Origin: Lentzea xinjiangensis
Lineage (GTDB): Bacteria > Actinomycetota > Actinomycetes > Mycobacteriales > Pseudonocardiaceae
NCBI RefSeq assembly: GCF_900110955.1
Contig: NZ_FOFR01000001.1
Coordinates: forward strand, 666,410-730,409
Direction of reading: 5' to 3'
DNA: 64,000 bases
Shown here one piece after another: positions 10,635 through 19,655 of the stretch. The translations under genes were made by a program, and so were the position numbers. The notes beneath the pieces were generated by a model. That model did no database searches, was not told the DNA's origin, and worked only from the letters and a program-made list of their open reading frames with translations. The first letter of the stretch is position 1; each line of letters starts with the position of its first letter.

Positions 10635-12206
10635 GTGAACCTCCTCGTCGCCCAGGCGCAGCAGATCGAGGCGCCGGAGATCCACTACGGCGCCATCGCG
10701 CCGGTGCTCGTCGTGCTCGGCGCGGCGTGCGTCAGCGTGTTGCTGGAAGCGTTGCTGCCCAAGCACCAGCGGTGGGCGGTGCAGCTCGTGCTGTCGCTCG
10801 TGACGCTGGTCGGGGCCACCGGCGCGTTGATCCTCTACGCGACCTCCGACCGTCCCGAGCAGGGCGTGGCGACGCTGGCGGGGGCGATCGCGGTCGACTC
10901 GCCGTCGCTCTTCCTGTGGGCCACGCTGCTGGTGCTGGCGTTCGGGTCGATCCTGCTGATCGCCGACCGCTCGGTGGAGCCCGGTGGCGCGTTCGTGGCC
11001 CAGGCCGCGATCCGCCCCGGCACCGTCCAGGACCGCGCGCAGGCGACGAAGACCGGCATGCAGACCGAGGTCTTCCCGCTCACGCTGTTCGCGCTCGGCG
11101 GCATGATGACGTTCGTCGCGTCGAACGACCTGCTGACGATGTTCATCGCGCTGGAAGTCCTGTCGTTGCCGCTGTACCTGCTGTGCGGCCTGGCTCGCCG
11201 CCGTCGCCTGCTCTCGCAGGAAGCGGCCGTGAAGTACTTCCTGCTCGGCGCGTTCGCCTCCGCGTTCTTCCTCTACGGCGTGGCCCTGCTGTACGGCTAC
11301 GCGGGTTCGGTGAAGCTCTCGGCCATCGCGACCGCCGCCGGCGGCACGGACCGCTCGGACACGCTGCTGTTCGCGGGCTTCGGCCTGCTGGTGGTCGGCT
11401 TGCTCTTCAAGGCGGCCGTGGGTCCGTTCCACGCCTGGACCCCGGACGTGTACCAGGGCGCACCGACGCCGGTGACGGCGTTCATGGCCGCGTGCACCAA
11501 GGTCGCCGCGTTCGGCGGCATCCTGCGCGTGCTCACGGTGGCGTTCGAGAACACCCAGTGGGAGTGGCGCGGCGTGCTCTACGGCGTCGCGGTCGTGTCG
11601 ATGGTGATCGGTGCCATCCTGGGGCTCACCCAGACCGACGTGAAGCGCATGATCGCGTACTCCTCGGTGGCACACGCGGGCTTCCTGCTGATCGGCTCGA
11701 TCGCCCTGACGCCGGACGGCGAAGGCGTGAGCGCGACCATGTTCTACCTGCTGGTGTACGGCTTCACGACGATCGCCGCGTTCGGCATCATCTCGCTGGT
11801 CCGCAACTCGGACGGCGAGGCGACGCACCTGTCGCAGTGGGCGGGCCTCGCGAAGCGGTCGCCGATCGTGGCGGCCGTGTTCACGTTCCTGCTGCTGGCG
11901 CTGGCGGGCATTCCGATGACGTCCGGCTTCATCGGCAAGTTCGTCGTGTTCAGCGCGGCGATCGACGCCGGCCTGGCGCCGCTCGTGGTGATCGCCCTGG
12001 TGGCCTCGGCCGTCGCGGCGTTCTTCTACCTGCGGGTGATCGTGCTGATGTACTTCAGCGACCCGGCTCCGGACGGCCCGACCGTCACGGTGCCGGGGGC
12101 GTTCACCACGATCGCGATCACGCTGGGCGCGGTCGTGACGCTGGTGCTCGGCCTGTGGCCCACGTTCGTGCTCGATTGGGCGGGTACCGGCACCTTCCTC
12201 AGCTAG
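10635..12206 (+). CDS. nuoN: NADH-quinone oxidoreductase subunit N (NuoN)
   Basis: The proximal antiporter-like subunit of complex I, 523 residues. The KAAVGPFHAWTPDVYQGAPTP segment with the pump lysine and the MFIALEVLSLPLYLLCGL helix with its conserved glutamate identify the family. The GTG start lies one base after the nuoM stop. It is the last nuo gene; the next gene begins after only 19 bases, so the polyprenyl synthase may be co-transcribed. Confidence 0.98.
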   Translation: MNLLVAQAQQIEAPEIHYGAIAPVLVVLGAACVSVLLEALLPKHQRWAVQLVLSLVTLVGATGALILYATSDRPEQGVATLAGAIAVDSPSLFLWATLLVLAFGSILLIADRSVEPGGAFVAQAAIRPGTVQDRAQATKTGMQTEVFPLTLFALGGMMTFVASNDLLTMFIALEVLSLPLYLLCGLARRRRLLSQEAAVKYFLLGAFASAFFLYGVALLYGYAGSVKLSAIATAAGGTDRSDTLLFAGFGLLVVGLLFKAAVGPFHAWTPDVYQGAPTPVTAFMAACTKVAAFGGILRVLTVAFENTQWEWRGVLYGVAVVSMVIGAILGLTQTDVKRMIAYSSVAHAGFLLIGSIALTPDGEGVSATMFYLLVYGFTTIAAFGIISLVRNSDGEATHLSQWAGLAKRSPIVAAVFTFLLLALAGIPMTSGFIGKFVVFSAAIDAGLAPLVVIALVASAVAAFFYLRVIVLMYFSDPAPDGPTVTVPGAFTTIAITLGAVVTLVLGLWPTFVLDWAGTGTFLS

Positions 12207-12225
12207 GTGTACGTAGTCTGCTGGT

Positions 12226-13227
12226 GTGACCAGTAGCGAGCATGAGGGACCGGGGTTCGCGTTGGTGGACCCCGTGCTCACCGAGGTAGTCCAGGACGGC
12301 CTGGCCGAGGTGGAGCGCAATCTGCACGACGTGGTGCAGAACGAGTTCCACCCGGTCACGGAAACCTCGCTTCACCTTGTGGAGGCGGGCGGAAAGCGGA
12401 TCCGCCCGCTCTTCACACTGCTCGCATCGCAGTTCGGCGCCGAGTGGGACCGGGAGAAGGTCATCAAGGCGGCCACTGTGGTCGAGCTCACCCACCTCGC
12501 GACGCTCTACCACGACGACGTCATGGACGAGGCGACCATGCGGCGCGGCGCGGTGTCCGCGAACGTCAAGTGGGACAACAGCATCGCCATCCTGACGGGC
12601 GACTTCCTGTTCGCCCACGCGTCACGGCTCACCGCGGACCTGGGGACGGACGCGGCGCGGATCATCGCGGAGACCTTCTCGATCCTGGTGACCGGGCAGA
12701 TGCGCGAGACGGTCGGCCCGCAGCCGGGCGAGGACCCGATCGCGCACTACCTGCGGGTGATCGGGGAGAAGACCGGTGTGCTGATCGCCACCGCGGCGCG
12801 GTTCGGCGGCATGTTCTCCGACGCGACCGAGGAGCAGACCGACGCGCTGCGCCGGTACGCCGAGGTGATCGGGGCGGCGTTCCAGATCTCCGACGACGTC
12901 ATCGACATCGCGTCGCCTTCGGTGCAGTCCGGCAAGACGCCGGGCACCGACCTGCGCGAGGGCGTGAAGACGCTGCCGATGCTCTACGCGCTCGCGGACC
13001 CGGCGGAGACGCGGCTCGCCGAGCTGCTGGCGGGCCCGATCACCGACGACGAGCTGGTGGACGAGGCGCTGGCGCTGCTGCGGAAGTCCTCCGGCATGGA
13101 CAAGGCGCGCGAGATCCTCGACGAGTACGCGGACCGGGCCCGTGCGGAGCTGGACAAGCTGCCGCCGTGCGCCGCGCGCGACGCCCTGGATGACCTGGCC
13201 ACCTACGTGGTGGCCCGCTCTCACTAA
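12226..13227 (+). CDS. trans-polyprenyl diphosphate synthase (menaquinone side chain)
   Basis: A trans-isoprenyl diphosphate synthase of 333 residues that elongates allylic diphosphates with isopentenyl diphosphate. Both aspartate-rich motifs that bind Mg-diphosphate are intact: DDVMD at residues 97-101 and DDVID at 223-227, and GGKRIRP near residue 46 is the diphosphate-binding loop. Homologues next to nuo or menaquinone genes in actinobacteria supply the C35-C45 tail of menaquinone, the electron acceptor of the upstream complex I. The product chain length cannot be read reliably. The start is a GTG 19 bases after nuoN; no strong ribosome-binding site is visible. The gene ends at a strong shared terminator. 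Confidence 0.93.
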   Translation: MTSSEHEGPGFALVDPVLTEVVQDGLAEVERNLHDVVQNEFHPVTETSLHLVEAGGKRIRPLFTLLASQFGAEWDREKVIKAATVVELTHLATLYHDDVMDEATMRRGAVSANVKWDNSIAILTGDFLFAHASRLTADLGTDAARIIAETFSILVTGQMRETVGPQPGEDPIAHYLRVIGEKTGVLIATAARFGGMFSDATEEQTDALRRYAEVIGAAFQISDDVIDIASPSVQSGKTPGTDLREGVKTLPMLYALADPAETRLAELLAGPITDDELVDEALALLRKSSGMDKAREILDEYADRARAELDKLPPCAARDALDDLATYVVARSH

Positions 13228-14192
13228 CCGCTTCTTCTGCCACGCGGGGGCCCCGCGTTTCCCTCAGGGGAACGCGGGGCCCCCGCGTGGCGGCGAGTGG
13301 AAGGGCGCAGCGCGTCGAAGGTGAAGATCGCCAGGGCGAGCCAGACCAGGGCGAAGCCGATCCACCTGCTGGCTGGCATCGGTTCGTGGGCGACGAACAC
13401 GCCCCAGACGAACTGCAGGATCGGCGCGAGGTACTGCAACATGCCCATCGTGGTCAGCGGGATCCGCTGCGCGCCCGCGCCGAACAGCAGCAACGGGATC
13501 ACGGTGACGATGCCGGTGCTGAGGATCATCAGCGTGTGGCCGGTGCCTTCGGTCGTGAAGGTGTTCGCGCTGCCGAGCGCCAGCAGGTAGACGAGGGCGA
13601 TCGGCGCGATGACCGCGCTTTCCGCGGCGAGGCTGGAGACGGCGTCGAGCGGCACCTTCTTCTTCAGCAGCCCGTAGACGCCGAACGAACAGGCCAGGAG
13701 CAGCGAGATCACCGGCATCCGGCCGTAGTCGACGGTGAGCACGATCACAGCGATGACGACCACACCGATCGCGATGACCTGACTGAGACGCAATCGTTCC
13801 TTGAGAAAGATCATGCCGAGTGCCACGCTCACCAACGGCGTGATGAAGTAGCCGAGCGCCGCCTCGACGATGTGCCGGCTGTTGACGGCGTAGATGTACG
13901 TGCCCCAGTTCGCCGTGATCAGGACGGCTGCCGCGGTGACGATGAGCCAGCCCCTTCCGGACAGCTCGACGAAAGGACGCCACCTCCTGAGCACCGCGAC
14001 GGCGATGGCGAGCAGGACGAACGACCAGACGACCCGGTGCGCGAGCACCTCGAGCGGCTGGGCGGGTACGAGGAGTGGCCAGTACGCCGGGAACAGGCCC
14101 CAAAGGACGTAGGCGGCTGTGCCGTAGGTGATTCCTCGCCCCTGGGTGTGAACTTCTGGCGAAGTGAGGGCCGAGGTTGTCAGAGGTGGCAC
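13224..14192 (-). CDS. rarD: EamA/RarD family drug/metabolite permease
   Basis: An inner-membrane protein of the DMT superfamily, RarD subgroup, with about ten hydrophobic segments. The N-terminus GITYGTAAYVLWGLFPAYW and the following EVLAHRVVWSF match RarD. The transported substrate is unknown for this group, so the chloramphenicol-sensitivity name is not a proven function here. The start is taken as GTG at 14192; a TTG at 14264 is also in frame but would add about 24 non-family residues. The last about 20 residues are encoded by the terminator hairpin, so the functional protein probably ends near FDALRPS. Confidence 0.88.
   Translation of the reverse strand: MPPLTTSALTSPEVHTQGRGITYGTAAYVLWGLFPAYWPLLVPAQPLEVLAHRVVWSFVLLAIAVAVLRRWRPFVELSGRGWLIVTAAAVLITANWGTYIYAVNSRHIVEAALGYFITPLVSVALGMIFLKERLRLSQVIAIGVVVIAVIVLTVDYGRMPVISLLLACSFGVYGLLKKKVPLDAVSSLAAESAVIAPIALVYLLALGSANTFTTEGTGHTLMILSTGIVTVIPLLLFGAGAQRIPLTTMGMLQYLAPILQFVWGVFVAHEPMPASRWIGFALVWLALAIFTFDALRPSTRRHAGAPRSPEGNAGPPRGRRSG
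13240..13290. terminator. Bidirectional hairpin terminator between polyprenyl synthase and rarD
   Basis: A 20-bp perfect inverted repeat (13240-13259 with 13271-13290), extended by CCC/GGG across a TCAG loop. It lies between two convergent genes and is very GC-rich without a long T tract, as usual for actinobacterial terminators. The rarD reading frame on the minus strand passes through it before reaching a stop at 13224-13226. Confidence 0.85.
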
Positions 14193-14337
14193 AAAATCCC
14201 ACTCTACGCTGGGCTTTCTTGTGGTTTGTTGCGCCGAACGGCGTAGTGACGGAGCATCATCCAAGGCACTGTAGTTTGGCCGTGCTCACCCTTCCGAGTG
14301 AGTGGGGTCGGAGTGTGGTCGTAGAAGGGGCTTACCC

Positions 14338-16401
14338 GTGAACATCTTCGGGCAGGTCTGGCTGTGGAGCCTGCTTTCCTTCGTCGCGGGAGCGCTGCTC
14401 ACCTGGGTGGTGATGGTTCGTCCCGCGCGCAAGCAGGCAGCCGACCTCGAAGATCAACTTCGCGACGCGCGCCGAGCGGCACCGCCGGTCGCGGCCGCGC
14501 CCGCCGCCGACGAGTTCGTGGTCGACGAGTGGGCCGACGCGCCGCCGCGTTCGCTGAGCGACGAGGTGCTGGCGCCCGCGCCGCCTCCTCCCGCTCCGGC
14601 GCCCGCGCCGTACGCGGAGCCGCCCGCCTACCGCGGTGAGCCCGTGCCCGCCCCGGTGCCCGCGCCCGTGGTGGAGGACCCGGTCGACGTCGACGAGGTC
14701 GAGGAGCCCTCCGCGCCGGTCCGCCAGTACCTGCAGCCGGACGAGGCCCAGCGCCGGTTCGAGGAGCAGCTGGCCGGGCAGAGGACCTTCACCGAGGACG
14801 ACGACGACCGCCCGCGTTCCCTCTTCGAGCGCCTCGCGCCCGAGAACGAGGCGCCCGCCGAGACGCCGGCCGAGATGACGGCGGTCCTGCCGCGGTCGGG
14901 TCCGCAGGCCGCCGACTACGACGACGAGCCCGAGCTCCCGGCCGAGCAGACGTCGTACGTCCCGACCGTCGAGCCGGTCGCCGAGCCCGCCCCGCCGGTC
15001 GAGAAGCCGACCGCGGGACCGGAGGTCCACGAGCCGGCCGACGACTTCATCTACCAGCCGCGCGAGGTCTGGGCGGAGGAGGAGCAGGAGTCGTTCCTCG
15101 ACGAGGCCGCCGAGACCGAGGACGAGCCCGCCGGCACCCGCTCCGAGCAGACGACGTACATCGCGGTCGACGAGGGCACCTGGCCCGACAACGACCTGAC
15201 CGGCGAGTTCCCCGGCCTGCGCGACGAGATCTCCGGCCAGCTCGACGGCTTCACCGAGCCGGAGGCCTCCGCCGAGCAGACGGGCCTGATCGAGCCGGTC
15301 GACCTGGACGCGCCGCACGTGCGCAACGGCGTCTTCGAGACGACGCTGGCCGAGGAGCGGGCGTTCACGGAGCCGGAGCCCGCACGTGAGGAGCCCGCAC
15401 GCGACGAGCCGGTCTACGAGGAGCCCGCACGCGACGAGCCGGCTCATGAGGAGCCTGCTCGTGAGGAACCGGCCTACGAGCGGCCTGCTCGTGAGGAACC
15501 GGCCTACGAGCGGCCTGCTCGTGAGGAACCGGCCTACGAGGAGCCCGCTCGTGAGGAACCGGCTCACGAGGAGCCCGTGCTCGCGGAGTTCGTCGAGCCC
15601 CGGCCCTCGTTCTCCCAGCCGTTCACGGCCCCCGGAGCCCCGCCGCCAGCGCCGTTCTCGGCGTTCTCCCCGCGCACCGAGGCGGAGGAGGTCCCGGAAC
15701 GCACCCCGCGCGCCGTGGGCGCCGCGTTCTCCCACGGCACCGAAACCCCGGCCCCGGCGCCGGCCCCCGTGGCCGACCGCCCGCGCTCGCTGTTCGAACC
15801 CCTCCTGGACGCCGACGAGCCGCTCCCGCCGACGGGTCAGACCCGCACGCTCCCGGACACGCGCGACGACCAGCCGTTCGTGCCGAAGTTCGTGCCGAGC
15901 GACGAGCCCCTGCTCGCCGCCCCGCCGGAGCCAGAGCCGGAACCGGTCGTCGAAAGCGACCTGCCGCAGCGCGTGACCGAGGCAGGCCTGCCGATCCGCG
16001 AGGCCCGCCGCACCACCGTGCAACGCCAGCAGAGCTTCCCGGCCTTCCAGGCCTTCGAGTCCCCGAAGCAGGAGACGCCGCCGCCGCCCGCCGCCCTGCC
16101 GGCCCGCCCCCGCCCGGTCGGCTACTCGCCGTCCACCGGCGGCCGCCCGAACGGTGCACCCGGCTCGTCGGCGCGCTTCCAGCAGCCGGAGGGCTTCAAC
16201 CCGCGCTCGCCGTTCGGCCCCGGTTCGGTCCTGCCGAAGTCGGACGGCCTCGCCCCGGCCCCGGACTTCGCGGTGAAGGCGACGCTGACCGGCCGCCGCT
16301 ACTACAACGAGGGGTCCGCGAACTTCGCGGAAACCCGCGCCGACGTGTGGTTCCGCACCGAGGCGGACGCGGAGAAGGCCGGGTTCCGCCCCGCGCCCTG
16401 A
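14338..16401 (+). CDS. Membrane-anchored Glu/Pro/Ala-rich repeat protein with a C-terminal sunset-like domain
   Basis: No enzyme function recognised. About 687 residues. Residues 5-27 form one N-terminal membrane helix (VWLWSLLSFVAGALLTWVVMV), followed by a basic stretch and then about 590 residues of low-complexity Glu, Pro, Ala and Asp-rich sequence, including six 10-residue repeats of the type EEPAREEPAY (around residues 350-411). The last 45 residues (YYNEGSANFAETRADVWF, then TEADAEKAGFRPA) resemble the short 'sunset' domain that ends many actinobacterial surface or cell-division-linked proteins. The start is a GTG with AGAAGGGG seven bases upstream. The topology of the long acidic region (cytoplasmic or outside) cannot be decided from sequence. 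Confidence 0.75.
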   Translation: MNIFGQVWLWSLLSFVAGALLTWVVMVRPARKQAADLEDQLRDARRAAPPVAAAPAADEFVVDEWADAPPRSLSDEVLAPAPPPPAPAPAPYAEPPAYRGEPVPAPVPAPVVEDPVDVDEVEEPSAPVRQYLQPDEAQRRFEEQLAGQRTFTEDDDDRPRSLFERLAPENEAPAETPAEMTAVLPRSGPQAADYDDEPELPAEQTSYVPTVEPVAEPAPPVEKPTAGPEVHEPADDFIYQPREVWAEEEQESFLDEAAETEDEPAGTRSEQTTYIAVDEGTWPDNDLTGEFPGLRDEISGQLDGFTEPEASAEQTGLIEPVDLDAPHVRNGVFETTLAEERAFTEPEPAREEPARDEPVYEEPARDEPAHEEPAREEPAYERPAREEPAYERPAREEPAYEEPAREEPAHEEPVLAEFVEPRPSFSQPFTAPGAPPPAPFSAFSPRTEAEEVPERTPRAVGAAFSHGTETPAPAPAPVADRPRSLFEPLLDADEPLPPTGQTRTLPDTRDDQPFVPKFVPSDEPLLAAPPEPEPEPVVESDLPQRVTEAGLPIREARRTTVQRQQSFPAFQAFESPKQETPPPPAALPARPRPVGYSPSTGGRPNGAPGSSARFQQPEGFNPRSPFGPGSVLPKSDGLAPAPDFAVKATLTGRRYYNEGSANFAETRADVWFRTEADAEKAGFRPAP
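15376..15570 (+). repeat. 30-bp tandem repeats inside the Glu/Pro-rich gene
   Basis: Six consecutive 30-bp units at 15391-15570 plus a half unit at 15376-15390, each starting GAG or CGG followed by CC(C/T)GC. The central units (15451-15540) are almost identical at the DNA level, indicating recent slippage or unequal crossover. The coding frame is kept because the period is a multiple of three. Confidence 0.9.
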
Positions 16402-16432
16402 CCTGCCCAGGAGACTGACCTACCCAGGAGAC

Positions 16433-16473
16433 CGCGAAAGGCCCGCCGGCACCACGTCGGCGGGCCTTTCGCG
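16433..16473 (+). terminator. Hairpin terminator after the repeat protein
   Basis: A 16-bp perfect stem (16433-16448 with 16458-16473) with a nine-base loop, and GAAAGG/CCTTTC at its base. It lies 32 bases after the stop of the repeat-protein gene. Confidence 0.8.
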
Positions 16474-16516
16474 TGGTCCCGGTTCGCGCCGGTGTCAGGA
16501 CCCGCGACATGGCGAA

Positions 16517-16543
16517 GGCCCGCCGGCGGTGCGCCGACGGGCC
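16517..16543 (-). terminator. Hairpin terminator after korB
   Basis: A 12-bp stem (16517-16528 with 16532-16543, one wobble pair) located 17 bases beyond the korB stop on the minus strand. Together with the 16433-16473 hairpin it separates two convergent transcription units. Confidence 0.65.
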
Positions 16544-16559
16544 TCCATCCGGTCCGGGG

Positions 16560-17609
16560 TCAGCCGACCACGGTCCACGTGTCCTTGCCGTGCAGCAGCT
16601 TGCTCAGGTCCGCGGCCTTGGCCGCCTTGGCCTCGTTGACCTGCGCCCTGGCGCTGTCGTCGTAGGTCGGCCGGTCCGCCCGCCGGAACACGCCGGTGAC
16701 GGTGTGCGAGAGGTCCTGCGTCGACAGCCGGGAGAGCGCGAACGACAGGTTCAGGTCCGACGCGTCGTGGATCACGACGTCCGAGGCGTCCACGTCCGCG
16801 GACTTGGCCACCGCGAGCCCGAAGCCGTCGCGCACCACGCAGTACTCGCCCTCGCGGCCGAACCGGATCGGCTCGCCGTCGACGACGTTGATGATGCGGC
16901 GGGACGCCTCGTCCGCGTCCTTGAGCACGTCGAACGCGCCGTCGTTGAAGATCGGGCAGTTCTGGTAGATCTCCACGAGCGCCGAGCCGCGGTGTTCCGC
17001 CGCCTGGCGCAGCACCGAGGTGAGACCGGCCTTGTCCGAGTCGAGCGCCCTGCCGACGAAGGAGGCCTCCGCGCCCAGCGCCAGCGACACCGGGTTGAAC
17101 GGGTGGTCGAGCGACCCGAGCGGGGTCGACTTGGTGACCTTGCCCTCTTCGGAGGTCGGCGAGTACTGGCCCTTGGTCAGGCCGTAGATCCGGTTGTTGA
17201 ACAGCAGGATCTTCAGGTTCACGTTGCGGCGCAGCGTGTGGATCAGGTGGTTGCCGCCGATGGACAGCGCGTCACCGTCACCGGTCACCACCCACACGCT
17301 CAGGTCGGGCCGCGCCACGGCGAGACCCGTGGCGATGGCCGGCGCACGACCGTGGATGGAGTGCATGCCATAGGTGTTCATGTAGTACGGGAAGCGGGAC
17401 GAGCACCCGATGCCCGAGACGAACACGATGTTCTCGCGCTTGAGACCCAACGACGGCAGGAACGACTGCACGGTGTTGAGCACGATGTAGTCGCCACAGC
17501 CCGGGCACCAGCGGACTTCCTGGTCGGACTTGTAGTCCCTGGCCGTCTGCTTCTCGTCCGTGGTGGGCACCCCGGTCAAGCCGGGGATTCCGAGGTCGAT
17601 CGCAGTCAC
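16560..17609 (-). CDS. korB: 2-oxoacid:ferredoxin oxidoreductase subunit beta (KorB)
   Basis: The thiamine-diphosphate-binding beta subunit (349 residues) of a 2-oxoacid:ferredoxin oxidoreductase, in actinobacteria usually the CoA-dependent 2-oxoglutarate enzyme of an alternative TCA step. Cys35 and Cys38 in WCPGCGD and a third in GIGCSSR are cluster-ligand candidates. GDGDALSIGGNH followed by NNRIYGLTKGQ is the TPP/Mg motif. It starts with a GTG overlapping the korA stop by four bases, so the two subunits are translationally coupled. Substrate assignment to 2-oxoglutarate rests on similarity to mycobacterial KorAB, not on visible specificity residues. Confidence 0.95.
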   Translation of the reverse strand: MTAIDLGIPGLTGVPTTDEKQTARDYKSDQEVRWCPGCGDYIVLNTVQSFLPSLGLKRENIVFVSGIGCSSRFPYYMNTYGMHSIHGRAPAIATGLAVARPDLSVWVVTGDGDALSIGGNHLIHTLRRNVNLKILLFNNRIYGLTKGQYSPTSEEGKVTKSTPLGSLDHPFNPVSLALGAEASFVGRALDSDKAGLTSVLRQAAEHRGSALVEIYQNCPIFNDGAFDVLKDADEASRRIINVVDGEPIRFGREGEYCVVRDGFGLAVAKSADVDASDVVIHDASDLNLSFALSRLSTQDLSHTVTGVFRRADRPTYDDSARAQVNEAKAAKAADLSKLLHGKDTWTVVG

Positions 17610-19444
17610 GCCGACACCCCCTTGATCACGTCAGCGAGCACGTCCTGCAACTCCTCCGCCTTGAAGGGCAGGCCCTGGACCTTCGTGTACGACACGGCGT
17701 CCACCAGGTACTTCGCCCTCAACAACAACGCGAGCTGGCCCAGGTTCATTTCCGGCACGACCACCTTCTCGTACCGGCCGAGCACCTCGCCCAGGTTCTT
17801 CGGGAACGGGTTGAGGTGCCTCAGGTGCGCGTGCGCGACCGGCAGGCCCAGCTTGCGGACCCGGCGCGCCGCCGCGCCGATCGGGCCGTAGGACGAGCCC
17901 CAGCCCACGACGAGCACCTTCGCCTCGCCGCTCGGGTCGTCGACCTCGACGTCCGGGACCTCGATGCCGTCGATCTTCGCCTGGCGCAGGCGCACCATCC
18001 GGTCGTGGTTCTCCGGGTCGTAGGAGATGTTGCCGGTGACGTCCTGCTTCTCCAGACCGCCGATGCGGTGCTGCAGGCCGGGCGTGCCGGGCACGGCCCA
18101 CGGGCGGGCCAGGGTCTCCGGGTCGCGGGAGTACGGCTGGAACGTCTCCGGGTCCGTCGCGAACTCCACCGACAGGTCCGGCAGCGCGTCGACGTCCGGG
18201 ATCAGCCAGGGCTCGGAGCCGTTCGCGATCGCGCCGTCGGACAGGAACAGCACCGGCGTGCGGTACTGGAGCGCGATGCGGGCGGCGTCGAGCACGGCGT
18301 CGAAGCAGTCGGACGGCGACTGCGGCGCGACGATCGGCACCGGCGACTCGCCGTTGCGGCCGAACATCGCCTGCAGCAGGTCGGCCTGCTCGGTCTTCGT
18401 CGGCAGACCGGTGGACGGGCCACCGCGCTGCACGTCGATCACCAGCAGCGGCAGCTCGGTCATCACCGCGAGGCCGATGGTCTCCGACTTCAGCGCGATG
18501 CCGGGACCGGACGTCGACGTGACGCCGAGCGCGCCGCCGTAGGAGGCGCCGAGGGCGATGCCGATGCCCGCGATCTCGTCCTCGGCCTGCACCGTGGTGA
18601 TGCCGAAGTTCTTGTGCTTGCTCAGCTCGTGCAGGATGTCCGACGCCGGCGTGATCGGGTACGTGCCGAGCACGACGGGCAGCTTCGAGCGCTGCGCCGC
18701 CGCGACGATGCCGTACGCCGTGGCCGTGTTGCCGGTGATCTGGCGGTAGGTGCCGACGTTGAGCTTCGCGGGCGCCACCTCGTAGGTGACGGCGAAGGCC
18801 TCCGTCGTCTCGCCGTAGTTCCAGCCGGCGCGGAACGCGAGGACGTTGGCCTCGGCGATGTCGGGCTTCTTCGCGAACTTCTCGCGCAGGAACCGTTCCG
18901 TGCCCTCGGTCGGCCGGTGGTACATCCACGACAGCAGGCCGAGCGCGAACATGTTCTTCGCGCGCTCCGCGTCCTTCTTGCCGAGCCCGGTCTCCTCGAG
19001 CGCCCCGATGGTCAGCGTCGCCATGGCGACCTTGTGCACCTGGAACTTGTCGAGCGAGTCGTCCTCGAGCGGGTTCGCGTCGTACCCGACCTTCGTCAGG
19101 TTCCGCTTGGTGAACTCGTCGGTGTTGACGATGAGGATGCCGCCGTCCGGCAGGTCGACGACGTTCGCCTTGAGGGCGGCCGGGTTCATCGCGACGAGGA
19201 CGTCGGGGCGGTCGCCGGGTGTCAGGATGTCGTAGTCGGCGAAGTGGAGCTGGAACGACGACACGCCGGGGAGGGTGCCCTGGGGCGCACGGATCTCGGC
19301 GGGGAAGTTGGGCTGTGTGGCGAGGTCGTTGCCGAACGCTGCCGCTTCCGACGTGAACCGGTCTCCGGTGAGCTGCATGCCGTCACCGGAGTCGCCGGCG
19401 AAGCGGATCACAACGCGATCCAGCTTGCGGGTCTCAGTGCTCAT
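17606..19444 (-). CDS. korA: 2-oxoacid:ferredoxin oxidoreductase subunit alpha (KorA, gamma-alpha fusion)
   Basis: 612 residues, a fusion of the gamma domain (about residues 10-190, beginning VVIRFAGDSGDGMQLTGDRF) and the alpha pyrimidine-binding domain with YPITPASDILHEL near residue 250, as in mycobacterial KorA. With KorB it oxidatively decarboxylates a 2-oxoacid and reduces ferredoxin. The start is the ATG at 19444 (MSTETRKLDR); the frame is open for 63 further codons upstream but those are not family-like. No dedicated ferredoxin gene is adjacent, although a two-cluster ferredoxin lies at 26562. Confidence 0.95.
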   Translation of the reverse strand: MSTETRKLDRVVIRFAGDSGDGMQLTGDRFTSEAAAFGNDLATQPNFPAEIRAPQGTLPGVSSFQLHFADYDILTPGDRPDVLVAMNPAALKANVVDLPDGGILIVNTDEFTKRNLTKVGYDANPLEDDSLDKFQVHKVAMATLTIGALEETGLGKKDAERAKNMFALGLLSWMYHRPTEGTERFLREKFAKKPDIAEANVLAFRAGWNYGETTEAFAVTYEVAPAKLNVGTYRQITGNTATAYGIVAAAQRSKLPVVLGTYPITPASDILHELSKHKNFGITTVQAEDEIAGIGIALGASYGGALGVTSTSGPGIALKSETIGLAVMTELPLLVIDVQRGGPSTGLPTKTEQADLLQAMFGRNGESPVPIVAPQSPSDCFDAVLDAARIALQYRTPVLFLSDGAIANGSEPWLIPDVDALPDLSVEFATDPETFQPYSRDPETLARPWAVPGTPGLQHRIGGLEKQDVTGNISYDPENHDRMVRLRQAKIDGIEVPDVEVDDPSGEAKVLVVGWGSSYGPIGAAARRVRKLGLPVAHAHLRHLNPFPKNLGEVLGRYEKVVVPEMNLGQLALLLRAKYLVDAVSYTKVQGLPFKAEELQDVLADVIKGVSA

Positions 19445-19637
19445 TCCTACGCCGATACCTCTCTCCAAGGGTGGCTGTGCCCCACCGCGAGGGTAGTCGC
19501 CAGGACCGCCTGCGAGACGGGCCGTGTACCACTGGGCGAGACGAACTGTCCCATCTACCGCACCGGGTCCTCGCCTAGACGGTAAGCACAGCTCTACCAG
19601 CGGATACCCGAATGCGGCAGACGTCACCCTCAATACC

Positions 19638-19654
19638 TGTTACCCAAGGTAACA
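19638..19654. promoter_or_regulatory. Palindrome upstream of korAB
   Basis: TGTTACC and GGTAACA separated by three bases form a perfect 7+3+7 dyad between the end of the enoyl-CoA hydratase gene and korA. Its size and symmetry suit a dimeric repressor operator (for example TetR type), but no regulator is assigned and it sits about 195 bases before the korA start. Confidence 0.4.
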
Positions 19655-19655
19655 C

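Noticed and set aside
15376-15570. Possible CRISPR array from the 30-bp repeats
   Set aside because: Units are directly tandem without spacers and keep a coding frame inside a larger gene.
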